Part shown: piece by piece, positions 53,047 through 63,230 of the stretch
How the letters are laid out: the number at the start of each line of letters is the position of its first letter
How positions within the stretch are numbered: the stretch's first letter is position 1
Assembly (NCBI GenBank): GCA_964017185.1
Contig: OZ024879.1
Coordinates: 27,314,956-27,378,955 of the forward strand
DNA: 64,000 nt
DNA from: Rugalucina vietnamica
Lineage: Eukaryota; Mollusca; Bivalvia; Lucinida; Lucinidae
Direction of reading: 5' to 3'
Program-made: the position numbers and the translations under genes
Notes under the pieces: generated by a model
Told to the model about the DNA's origin: nothing
Database searches by the model: none
Seen by the model: only the letters and a program-made list of their open reading frames with translations

Positions 53047-54602
53047 GGTTATCTCCCTTGCTGGTAAATACGAAATCAAACTTATGGATTTATATACACC
53101 TAACTAGAATCCATATTGTTTTTCATTGCAAAATTGCGGGAAAGTATCTTTTAAACCATGAGAAATGAGGATAATGAGAAAACATATAACCGTAAATTTG
53201 TTACAACGATTTAGATGCATGTATACTGTAACTTTGTAAGTACAAATTTGTGGACTAGCAAACCATGAAATCAAAATACATGTATTTACATTCTACCTCA
53301 TTAAAACCCATCTAGTTAGAACAGTATTTTAAATGTCAAAGGTATTTCTTCACCCATATAGTTATTTTCCAACAGTTCTTTTACAGGCCAGTCACTCGGT
53401 CTGTACAGTCACAGATGGCTAAAAGACTTGAACTGGTTGTTCTGAACTAAGAACTATCAATAGTTTATCTGCACGAGACTCGTATACAAAAATTGAATTT
53501 AGTAATGTGACGGGGTAGCCTCCCTTGGATATATGCAAATTCTAAACTCGAGACTTTGTGAATCGAGTAAGTGTTGGGTATATAACGCAGTAAACCTTGG
53601 TGGATGAGCATGCTTTTCCACCGACGGGGTTTGCTCGGTCCGTTCGTTACACTATGTGTACTTGTATGTATTCTTTCATTTCGATTTTCGTGCAGTTTTC
53701 GACAAAATACATGCAGCTTATTAATGACCTACGGCATCCTGTGACACTGTTGCCAATTGTTCATTTGGTTACCATGAATTACTTCGATTTCTTCTCGTTC
53801 AAAAAATAAGTAACCAGCGAATCTTTATGTCTCCGATTGCGTTGAGTCATTATTTTGATAATAGTCCCATCGTGTGCAGTTGATTTTATTTAATGGTCCC
53901 TGCTTTGTGCAGTAGTTTGTAGCTTACTGTGATATTTTGCTTGAAAATGCAAGATTCATAATTATATGAGGCTGCAACATTACTCACATATCCTCGACAC
54001 CAAAATCAGGCTAGACAGCCTCTGCATGTGCATTCTTGAACATGATGCCCTAGGCTTAGTCTTAGATTTATATTACCTCTGATATACTACAAGTATATAT
54101 GAGATTTCTACATAAGTTGTGAATGATAGACAATAAAATCGCATCAAGCTATTCAATGAATTAAGCCTTCGAGCATTTTCTTATGTTGATGCAGAAAGGT
54201 CAAATAATTTGCCAAAACCTTGTTCTTTTTATTAGAAAATACCGCCAATGAAATTGGTGTATATGAGTAGTACAATAAAAAGATGTTCTAGTCATGAAAC
54301 GTTCAAGGACTATATATTTAAAAGAATAATATAATTATACATGTAAGACTTCCTTGCAAACGATTAGTATATCCAACAAAATTTAATATAAGTTGGCGGC
54401 TTGCCTTGACATGCAAGTTAATGTGAAAATTAATAAGTAATCAGTTGTGTACGGGAACTCTCAACCGTTGATAGCAAAGCAAGCACGCGTCCGAGCTCCC
54501 AACTCCCACCCCGACAGAAAAGCAAAATCTACATGTATGTCAAGGAACTTCAGACTGTATGATCATCACCACCGATTTTAAATAGCCTATTGACGAACAA
54601 GA
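53047..54602. other. No gene seen, apart from a solo LTR at 53506-53651
   Basis: Unique-looking AT-rich sequence. The solo LTR is described separately. Confidence 0.55.
53506..53651 (+). repeat. Solo LTR of the miniature LTR element family
   Basis: 146 bp, TGTGACGGGGTAGCCTCCCT ... CGTTCGTTACA, same sequence as the LTRs at 45648-46119 read on the minus strand, with small internal deletions. No second LTR or internal region nearby; formed by LTR-LTR recombination. Confidence 0.8.
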
Positions 54603-55652
54603 TTTATGCCTAGTCGTAAATGGTTCATGCGCCTCTACATGTATTAGTACATTAGGCTATAGTTCTTTTCTATGGTATTCCTGTTTGAGATAATAGCGTT
54701 TGACCTCTTGGTGGTTCGCCATTGTCGAATCCACGGTAGATCACTGTAGGCTGAACATGGAGATCAAGACCTATACCCTCAAATTAGCATAAACTAAAGG
54801 TAGATCTTTTTCAGCCGAACGACATGTTGATTGCCATCCGACCGATACCTACATGTAGGCCTAGTGTCCCTAGTGTAGGCAGGATGTTCCCTTCAATATT
54901 TCGTGATACCTCTCTGCACTCCCTGCGAGTTCACGAAGTGAAACGGAGTGCGGATTAGCTAGCTGGACTATGCCTAGTGGTCTATCAAGTCTGTAGTCAA
55001 TATCAAAGTCCCAATACGGGTACGTATAAAGGTCGACTGTCACACAATTTATGTTATAGATCTAGGGTGTATGGGTACTTTACAGATATTTGTAAATCAC
55101 TTAAGATACAAGATACAAGAAACTTTATTTATGCCTAGTCGTAAATGGTTCATGCGCCTCTACATGTATTAGTACATTAGGCTATAGTTCTTTTCTATGG
55201 TATTCCTGTTTGAGATAATAGCGTTTGACCTCTTGGTGGTTCGCCATTGTCGAATCCACGGTAGATCACTGTAGGCTGAACATGGAGATCAAGACCTATA
55301 CCCTCAAATTAGCATAAACTAAAGGTAGATCTTTTTCAGCCGAACGACATGTTGATTGCCATCCGACCGATACCTACATGTAGGCCTAGTGTCCCTAGTG
55401 TAGGCAGGATGTTCCCTTCAATATTTCGTGATACCTCTCTGCACTCTCTGCGAGTTCACGAAGTGAAACGGAGTGCGGATTAGCTAGCTGGACTATGCCT
55501 AGTGGTCTATCAAGTCTGTAGTCAATATCAAAGTCCCAATACGGGTACGTATAAAGGTCGACTGTCACACAATTTATGTTATAGATCTAGGGTGTATGGG
55601 TACTTTACAGATATTTGTAAATCACTTAAGATACAAGATACAAGAAACTTTA
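54603..55652 (+). repeat. 525-bp direct tandem duplication
   Basis: 54603-55127 and 55128-55652 read almost identically; the only difference I noticed is CACTCCCTGCG versus CACTCTCTGCG (near 54919/55444). The junction lies in ACTTTATTTATGCC, with ATTTAT microhomology at the ends. Non-coding. Confidence 0.85.
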
Positions 55653-55689
55653 TTTAAAGTCGACTTTCAATTTACAACTTAACAACATT

Positions 55690-56190
55690 AGACATGGACT
55701 ATTTTCGGTCGACAAACAGGTTGAGTCCGCCAAATACCTTGGAATTACTATTACTGAAAACTTGGAATGGGGTCAACATGTTTCTGAAATTTCTTCTAAA
55801 GCAACTAAGATTTTGGGTTTTCTTCGGCGCAATTTGGCACTTGCACCTCAGCATACGAAGGAAGTTGCATGATGAACTTGATTGGCCATCCCTTGGGGAC
55901 CGCAGGCTAAAGTCCTCCTTAACTTTCTTTTACAAGATTCACTCCTGGCAAATATAAATATCTGACCCCGGCACCCAGACTAAGATATACCCGGCAGGGC
56001 AGCTCATAATTCACAGTACACTAGATACATGTCCTATAGTGATGCCCTGAAGAATTCATTCTTCCCATCGTGAATAGTCTTCCTTCTTCAGTGGTCGCAT
56101 CTATACCACGGAAGAATTTGAGGCTCTTATTTAAACCAAGGGTCCAAAGGTATACGTTTTAGTATGTCTCTGTCTAGCTTAGTTTTAATG
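55690..56190 (+). pseudogene. LINE RT C-terminal scrap with internal deletion
   Basis: In one frame ESAKYLGITITENLEWGQHV then LGFLRRNLALAPQHTKEVA, the post-palm region of LINE RTs. After a deletion near 55868 it resumes LDWPSLGDRRL..LTFFYKI in another frame, and later NSFFPS. Several stops. No active domain. Confidence 0.7.
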
Positions 56191-57263
56191 GCCCATCCCT
56201 AATGTGTCCCCTATTTTGCTAAATTCAAATTTTAGCCACCCACCCCACACCCGAGGTAATTATCAGAAATTGATCGACTCAGTATCTGAAGAAAAAAAAA
56301 AGAAAAAGTAAAAGAAAAACTGAACATGTAAACATGAAAGTAACATAAATCACACCTAAAAGAGATAAATTTCACAGCATGCACATTATATAGAGGATTA
56401 GATCTAAATGAGAGAAATAAAAAATATAATGAGCTACATTACATGGAATGTAACTAAAGTTCATCTAAAACCAGGACATAGTCTTCAGAAAATGAAGGCA
56501 AAATGTCCTTGAAGTTAGCATTACAGGATTAGCCGGCCCCCGGTGTGTTCCGATTCTATGAGATATGTCTTCAGTAGCGTGCCCAAAGCGTGTGTGGGAA
56601 TCGCGTCTGTAGCGCGTGCATAGCGTGTATGTGACGTAACACAAACGTACTCCAAATCTTTGAGAATTTTATACGTCCGGCACACGCCTCAGTCACGTGC
56701 TGCTGTGTGACCGCTAATGCGAGTTAAAGGAACAAATTAATTTTTAAACGTCCAAAATCTTCAGCGTGTTGAGATTTTTATACGCCCTGTGCACGTTTGG
56801 GTTATACGCTACAGTGTGACTGCTGTTTTACGTCGAAGTGTTTTTTTTTTTCCATAGTCAACAAAAGACTGAGTTTCAGAGTTTCAGGTTTTCCTCGAAA
56901 ACTGTAGCTCGTGACATATGTCACAAAGTTTAAAGCTGTTAAATGTTCAACTGTTAGTACATGTATGATGAAACTTTGATTAATATTTTTCGAGGATGAA
57001 ATGAATAAAAAAAATAATAGTCTTCCGTTGTTGTTTTCGATACCCTATGCCCATAATTATAACTATTATAAGAGTTGAGCTTGTGTCAAGACAAACCACT
57101 GTTTGACCGTGATCCCTAATCCAATAATAGAAGTAAAAGGGTGCTCTGCAGACCATCTGAGCCCCAGCGAAAGCGAAAAGTTGGGAAAGAGTATGCAGAC
57201 AACGGTAGAGATAGCAAATTGAATACTGAGTAGATGCATCAATTATTTAAGAAATGAATTTCA
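56191..57263. other. No gene seen
   Basis: Non-coding. 56560-56840 repeats variations of GCGTGT(A/G)...TGACGT and ATACGTCC...CACGC..., which looks like an old inverted or tandem unit, too diverged to define. Confidence 0.5.
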
Positions 57264-57390
57264 TTTTTCTGGTGTTCATGGAGCTATGAACCGCAGTGGG
57301 TCGCGTGCAAAGTGAATGAACCCCGAAGGGGTTCATGTAAGCTTTGCTAGCGACCCACTGCGGTTCATAGCTCCATGAACAACAGAAAAA
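57264..57390. repeat. 127-bp foldback (hairpin) heading a family B/C-like repeat
   Basis: Arms TTTTTCTG(g)TGTTCATGGAG... to ...GTGGGTCGC and their complement are essentially perfect over ~40 bases; the loop carries a smaller hairpin AACCCCGAAGGGGTT. The following 230 bases hold TTGACGTCAAG and ACGTCACGTCGCGTGAC and end near a partial copy of the arm (GTTCATGGAAGTATGA). This is the same hairpin-plus-CRE layout as families B and C. Confidence 0.8.
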
Positions 57391-57698
57391 TTAAACTCAT
57401 TGCTTATATTTACATTCATTTCTCTCTATCGCTTGTTGAAAAATCACCAAGGCGGTCACATTTACCAGCAAACAGAGAATCTACACACAGTGTGTGTTCA
57501 AACAGCGGAACGGCGTCGACGTTTACAACGGCCAATCAGATTGGCGAGATTGATGTTTTTTTGACGTCAAGTTTGGATTACGTCACGTCGCGTGACACAA
57601 TGTTGTTCATGGAAGTATGAGTTCACACAGATGAATATCTAATGGTTCATCTAAGGAGGTTTTTGAAAAATGTAAATATTATCGCATATACATCACAG

Positions 57699-57787
57699 AT
57701 TATACAAATGATAAAAATCAGAAAACAGCATGCAAAAAAAAAAAAAAAAAAAACATTATACAAATGATAAAAATCAGAAAACAGCAT

Positions 57788-57833
<46 letters not shown>
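57699..57833. repeat. Duplicated 36-bp segment with poly(A) runs
   Basis: TTATACAAATGATAAAAATC...CAGCATGC occurs twice, each followed by a poly(A) tract (about 20 A at 57734-57753, about 44 A at 57790-57833). Could be a retroposed tail or replication slippage; long A runs make exact length uncertain. Confidence 0.7.
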
Positions 57834-57834
<1 letters not shown>

Positions 57835-58289
57835 ATAAGAGCAGCACTCTGTGCTTGAAATAAAAGAACTGAAAATAAGTGTTTAACTAATACCATAGAG
57901 ACTCACGCCAAGAGTTTGCAAAAGTGGGCGGGATTTTCCCTATACATGTTGTAATTTTACTAGATGCTAGTAACTGATAAGCCGTGAGTCCTATAGGTAC
58001 TAAAGCAAAACTGAAATAAAAGCTTAATGCAACTAAAATTGGTAAGTTATAGGCCTAAAACTGAAATGAAGAGGTTATTCTCAGTTTGAAAAATTCAATA
58101 TTTTTCTATATATTAACGAGTACATTGGTGCAGTCTATGTATCAACAATGTCTGTCTATAGATAAACCTTGGTAATAACAAAAGTTCAGAGCCAAGCACC
58201 TATCCATAGTGAGACCTTGCCGCCACGCTGAACTCAGTTTGAGGTTTTCCCAAAAGTTATTTCTTGTAATATGAAAAATGTGCCCTAAC

Positions 58290-58372
58290 ACCGGTTGCGT
58301 CACGTGACATTTCGGCCATTTTGTGTTATGAGAGGAAATTGAAATCCAAAACAAAATGACTTAAGTTCAAAA
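58290..58372 (+). promoter_or_regulatory. Candidate proximal promoter/5' UTR of the esterase gene
   Basis: Directly upstream of the esterase ATG: GTCACGTGAC (E-box palindrome) near 58302 and GGCCATTTTG (YY1-like) near 58314. No TATA box was evident. Motif matches only. Confidence 0.3.
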
Positions 58373-58621
58373 ATGACCAAGATATTCAGTTTGCATTCGA
58401 TATTGACATTCCTGTGGCTATGTTTGATCGAGAAAACAGTTTCCCAATTTCAGCACAAGTACAATGTGATCGTAAACTGTAAACATGGACCTGTGGAGGG
58501 GTTCAGTATCCCCTCCCACTATGAAGCATTTGATAAACAAAGGATCAATGTTTTCTTGGGAATTCCTTATGCAAAAAGAATACCAGAATACTCAGATTGG
58601 AGACGCCAGTTTAGATTTAAT
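58373..58621 (+). CDS. Esterase exon 1 (signal peptide to RFN)
   Basis: 249 nt = 83 codons from ATG; donor GTAAGC after AAT. Encodes the signal peptide, the N-terminal strand [15 protein letters not shown] and [16 protein letters not shown]. Confidence 0.85.
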
Positions 58622-61600
58622 GTAAGCTTTCTTTCTTTCGGATGTATATTCCGCCTATATAGAGGCGCACCACCTTTCGGCGTATAGTTGTTAATGTTAG
58701 TTTTCACTAGTTTTCGCTACAACACTAAAATATGTGGAATGTGTATAAAACAGTATATAAAATGTCTGAACACAACTGAAATGTCTTTTAAACAATATTT
58801 ACACGTGTGCAAAGGTCTTTGACTGTAGCAAGTGTTAAGTTTTCTTCGTCACAGACTTTGCGACCACTGAGCATGCGAAACTGTGGAAATCTCAGTTTTT
58901 CTTCTACAATACTTGGTTATTTGACAACGCGAACAACGCTTGAGTTCAACACCTGCTTGAGGTTGACGTTTGCGATTTGCACATGTATTGATTTCCAAAA
59001 TCACTTCCGAAATATCAAATGAATTGTCGTCGCTGTCAGTGTCTGTCTGTTGTAGAACCTCTAAGAGAAGGGCTCTTTCAGTCTCGATACTGATGTCAGA
59101 ATCTGGTGACAAAACCGGCTTCTCAGGGCGCTTATCACTGCCACAGATAAAATCCTGAATTGGACCGGTATTATCCAGATCACTACTGTCCTTGATGGAA
59201 GTTACACAAGAAGGCTTCGGTTCTTGTAGAACGGCTGTATGTTCCTGTTCTTGAAGAACGGCTGTGTTCACCTCTGAGGCAGGGCTTTTAGGCGAGTCAG
59301 CTTTCTCAGCTGTCTTCTTTTCCTGAAAGCGTTGTTTTCTTGCTCTTTGGCGTCTCAGTCTAGATGGCGATTTGTGATTCTTATTTCCTGGTTTCCATCT
59401 CACAGGAAATGGCGGCTGGTCACCCTCAACACTTTTGGCGCAAAATTCGCATTTTATGAATAATGAGACATTTTACTGATTCCGGTAAAGCTTCCACTGG
59501 TACTGGTGCTCGCTATCACTTTCCAACCTGTTGATGATGTGAATTATGGCAGTTGGAATAACACTGGGGAATTTTTCCATCGTTATTTCCAATAATTTTA
59601 ACCGCGGTCAAAATTTCCGCCATGGTGGTGCACCATCTTTCTAGTGTAAGCTTATGAAATGTCGAAACACAACTGTCTACTCACTGGGTATCCATGTGAG
59701 AGTGAAATTTGAATTTTCAAGTTGGAGCTTTTCTAAAAGCATGCAGTCAATGAGCAAATGGAGCTTTTCTACAAAGCTTGCAATCTATGAGCACATACTG
59801 CATATTTTCTAGTGTGTGAGCAATGTAGATTAGATTATAATCTAGAGGCAAAATGACTTCAGGGACAGATATTGTAGAAATGTATCTAATTTGAGAACCT
59901 TTTGATTAATATAATTTACAATATTTGTTTCTGCTTTAATAGTTACAGACTGACAGGTTATTTGACTTGTAGCTCCTAGCAGCGTGTCTTAATTCATATC
60001 TGTTGAACATGATAGACATGCACACATCAGCTTATTCTGATGCTTTCTTGCGTAAAACATTTTACTTTCATGTAGCCAAATTTGATTATACATGTGTAAA
60101 AATCTTTTCACATTCAAAATTACTCAGAAATTATTCATTATTTGTACTTCAGAAACCAGAGAAGCCAGCCTGGACAGGGATCTGGGATGCCACCAAGTAC
60201 AAGCCTGCATGCCCCCAGGTTCCTTGGCTAGTGAAACAAACAGTGCCCAACTTCAACAGAGAAGAGCACACAAGTGAAGACTGTCTCTACATGAATATTT
60301 TTGCTCCTAATGTAAGTACAGATTCAGGGGTAATTAAATATTTTTCTTTCATGTTATGATAAAATCAAATAATCATGGTATCTGTAGTGTTGAGTTACTG
60401 ACAATTATATGAACTTATTCCAACTGTTGTTACAACGCAAAAAATATCATAGGCCTAGTTTGATAAAAGTGTTATGAATAATCATTATCATACTGTATTT
60501 CAGAAAACAGATGAGCGACCTGCAGCCAATCCTCCTCTGTATCCTGTGATGGTGTTTATCCACGGAGGTGGTTATGCTATGGGGGCCTCCCAACAATATC
60601 CTGGGGTATTCCTGGCTGAGAGAAAAGTTGTTGTTGTCACCTTTAACTATAGACTCAATGCTCTAGGTAAATGAGCCGCCTCGTGGGAAAACCAACAATG
60701 TGGTTTTCGAACAGGTCCGACACAAACCGAGCTGCACAGTCACAGAAAAGAGCTAGAAAGTTAAGTAGAGGGGGAATTGTACTATCCGAGTAGCGAAAAC
60801 AAAGGCGCTGATCAGCTTGGCGGTTACCGCGAAGCTGATCTGCGTCTTTGTTTTCGCATATGCAGTTTGTTGGTTTTCCCATGAGGCGGCTCAAATGCTT
60901 GGATAGGTAGCGACCAATTTACCATCTGCCATAAGCTTAAACTGAGAGCTTAGCAGTCTTAATAAAAATAATGATAAATACACTGTATGCTTTTTAGATC
61001 TATTTGTAGAAGAGGTTACTTTATTTTGGCAGGGCATAAGATAATCTTGTATCGAAATAAGATTAATTCGACACATTTTCTATATGTAATTTACTATACT
61101 TTCACAGGCAAAGTGCTTATGAATGTGTGTGGTTAAAATGTTAGCATACAACTATTTCAAAAATGGATTTGAAAAATTATGAGAATTTAAATAGACACAA
61201 TGATTTATACATTTATATACACCTATTTATAAGTTAAATGAAAATGCTATATATATATACTTAAGGAATTAAAATACGCAACACACTAAATTTCAACGTT
61301 TACGTATGTATTTGACATTTTGATGAAATCCTTTTTATGAAATGACCTACTGACTGCTTTTTGCACGTGATGAAATGAGAAAACGTCATTTTATTGGCAA
61401 AATTAACGACAAAACATCAAATACTATGAAAAACGCAAATTGTGACGTAAACGTCGGGGCGAAGGGGAAGATGACCAATTCTTTGCATGTGGGTTACGTG
61501 ACGTCGACTTGATAATGTGCAATAAAGACTAGGATCATTGTATACTTAGGTGCCGTCCCATGTTGCGTTAAATCTTGTTAACGGAATGCTGAAGTTTACA

Positions 61601-63230
61601 ATAACGAAAAATGAGTTATTAACGTCATTTAAATTATTCGATTTTGCCTATTTGTACCTAAACGGTATATATCGAACCAACATACGACACGACGTGCTTC
61701 TAATCAACAGTGACGTCCCAGGTACCGTAGAAATGGATCATCGAAGCGTTTGTTTTGACGTTTGTTAAACAGAATATCACGTTATGTAAAGGAGCGAAAC
61801 GGATTATATGCTTTGAGTAAACACTAGATTTACGCACTGTAATCAAACGTTTGGCAATTGATCATTTTTTAAATCAGAAAATTTGAAAAAACATAATGCG
61901 AGTCTTTAAAATGCAGGATGTTTGATTTTGACGTTATAATGGACGTTTAAGTGACGTCTAAAGTACAAATGTCATAATGTTAACGTAAATAACCATTTTA
62001 TTGAATATAACGCATGCCGAAGGAAATTTTACTGGCTTTTGACTAATTTTTTCGATTGACGTTGGTGACGTTAAACGTCCCATAACATACCCAAATGTTA
62101 CCAACTGATCAATGATTACATCTGCAATTACTTTTAGGGGTTTTGGAAACAAAATATTGGTTTTTATTTCAAATTTGACATTTACTGATCATGGTTACAG
62201 GGTGTGCTACTGTAGGTCAGTGTGGTTACGCGTACGCCATTAAGCATACGTAACCGACATTGTGGCTCAACCTGTTGCAATTTGATGTTTAGATATTGTG
62301 TTCATATAAGAAGCTCAGTTATACCACAGACTTGCATTACAAAGCATGTTTTTAGTAACCCAAAGTATTTGTTGCGTTTCTTTATTCCTTAAGTATATAT
62401 TTATATGTCCAAATTGGCTGCTAAACCAGAAAGAGAAAATTTTCAATTGTTTTCTCAAGGTTTCCTGAGCACAGGAGATCACTATTTTCAATTGTTTTCT
62501 ACAGGTTTCCTGAGTACAGGAGATCACTATTTTCAATTGTTTTCTCCAGGTTTCCTGAGCACAGGAGATCACTATTTTCAATTGTTTTCTACAGGTTTCC
62601 TGAGCACAGGAGATCACTATTTTCAATTGTTTTCTACAGGTTTCCTGAGCACAGGAGATCACTATTTTCAATTGTTTTCTACAGGTTTCCTGAGCACAGG
62701 AGATCACTATTTTCAATTGTTTTCTACAGGTTTCCTGAGCACAGGAGATCACTATTTTCAATTGTTTTCTACAGGTTTCCTGAGCACAGGAGACCACTAT
62801 TTTCAATTGTTTTCTACAGGTTTCCTGAGCACAGGAGATCACTATTGTCAATTGTTTTCTACAGGTTTCCTGAGCACAGGAGATCACTATTTTCAATTGT
62901 TTTCTACAGGTTTCCTGAGTACAGGAGATCACTATTGTCAATTGTTTTCTACAGGTTTCCTGAGCACAGGAGATCACTATTTTCAATTGTTTTCTACAGG
63001 TTTCCTGAGCACAGGAGATCACTATTTTCAATTGTTTTCTACAGGTTTCCTGAGTACAGGAGATCACTATTGTCCAGGAAACTTTGGTCTGTGGGATCAA
63101 CAAAGGGCTCTCGAGTTTGTGAAAGAAAACATTCGTTATTTCCGTGGCAACCCTGGGATGGTGACAATATTTGGGCAGAGCACTGGCGCAGCATGCGTGG
63201 GTCTTCATCTTCTCTCACCACGATCAGTCA
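58373..63230 (+). CDS. Secreted type-B carboxylesterase/cholinesterase-family protein (first four coding exons; continues past the window)
   Basis: Exons 58373-58621, 60153-60311, 60504-60666 and 63045-63230, joined in phases 0, 0 and 1. The N-terminal ~25 residues form a signal peptide ([20 protein letters not shown]). Family signatures in order: GPVEG and FLGIPYA (N-terminal strand), [11 protein letters not shown], oxyanion-hole [39 protein letters not shown], and nucleophile elbow [11 protein letters not shown], with the catalytic Ser in GQSTG instead of the usual GESAG. The catalytic Glu and His lie downstream of the window. Such enzymes hydrolyse carboxylic esters; a Ser is present, so this is not an obvious neuroligin-like inactive form. 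The 5' boundary of exon 4 has been amplified as a 45-bp array (62441-63070). Confidence 0.88.
58849..59403 (-). CDS. Hypothetical ORF with MYND-like Cys cluster, antisense in esterase intron 1
   Basis: 184 codons. The start, [20 protein letters not shown], is strongly basic; an acidic Ser/Asp/Glu-rich middle follows. The C-terminus has [20 protein letters not shown] and RCQITKYC, which resembles a MYND zinc finger (CxxC ... CxxC ... YC) with the second Cys replaced by Arg. After YCRR the frame runs into unrelated residues, so it is probably 3'-truncated or frameshifted. It lies opposite to and inside esterase intron 1. It may be a retrocopy or transposon-associated ORF; I cannot name the family. 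Confidence 0.45.
   Translation of the reverse strand: MRWKPGNKNHKSPSRLRRQRARKQRFQEKKTAEKADSPKSPASEVNTAVLQEQEHTAVLQEPKPSCVTSIKDSSDLDNTGPIQDFICGSDKRPEKPVLSPDSDISIETERALLLEVLQQTDTDSDDNSFDISEVILEINTCANRKRQPQAGVELKRCSRCQITKYCRRKTEISTVSHAQWSQSL
60153..60311 (+). CDS. Esterase exon 2
   Basis: 159 nt = 53 codons; acceptor TTGTACTTCAG, donor GTAAGT. Encodes [20 protein letters not shown] ... [12 protein letters not shown], including the conserved Cys and the SEDCL motif of the family. Confidence 0.9.
60504..60666 (+). CDS. Esterase exon 3 (oxyanion hole)
   Basis: 163 nt; acceptor CTGTATTTCAG, donor GTAAAT after CTA G (phase 1). Encodes [20 protein letters not shown] to [16 protein letters not shown] copy begins right after the donor hexamer. 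Confidence 0.9.
60673..60892 (-). mobile_element. MITE-A copy abutting esterase exon 3 donor
   Basis: 220 bp, GAGCCGCCTCGTGGGAAAAC ... GGTTTTCCCATGAGGCGGCTC, with an almost perfect internal hairpin (GCTGATCAGCTTGGCGGTTA ... GAAGCTGATC). AAAT lies directly outside both ends (60669-60672 and 60893-60896 region). Six intron bases, GTAAAT, separate it from exon 3. Confidence 0.92.
60893..62440. other. Esterase intron 3, no gene seen
   Basis: AT-rich, with many AACGT/GACGT sites between 61380 and 62090. Open frames are short and without domains. Confidence 0.6.
62441..63070 (+). repeat. 14 x 45-bp array made of the exon 4 splice acceptor
   Basis: Fourteen units of 45 bp, TTTCAATTGTTTTCTACAG followed by GTTTCCTGAGCACAGGAGAT-CACTAT. 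Only a few substitutions occur (unit 1 CTCAAG, unit 3 CTCCAG, a few C/T changes in GAG(C/T)AC, TTTCA versus TGTCA). The pyrimidine tract plus CAG is the 3' splice site of exon 4; the following 26 bases are its first codons (FLSTGDHY). Since 45 is a multiple of 3 and no stop occurs, reading continues through the array into exon 4. The minus-strand frame across it is a mirror artefact. Confidence 0.95.
63045..63230 (+). CDS. Esterase exon 4 (nucleophile elbow)
   Basis: 186 nt if the last array acceptor is used; donor GTAAGT. Encodes [20 protein letters not shown] ... [20 protein letters not shown]. Using any upstream array acceptor would extend it by multiples of 15 codons in frame. Confidence 0.85.

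Noticed and set aside
57647-57847. Phe-rich minus-strand ORF
   Set aside because: Translation of poly(A) runs.
62441-63070. CRISPR-like array (regular 45-bp repeats)
   Set aside because: Units are contiguous with no distinct spacers, the genome is eukaryotic, and the repeat is explained by an exon boundary.
62315-63208. Long minus-strand ORF with a repeated [15 protein letters not shown] pattern
   Set aside because: It is the reverse reading of the 45-bp array, open only because the unit is a multiple of three without stops.
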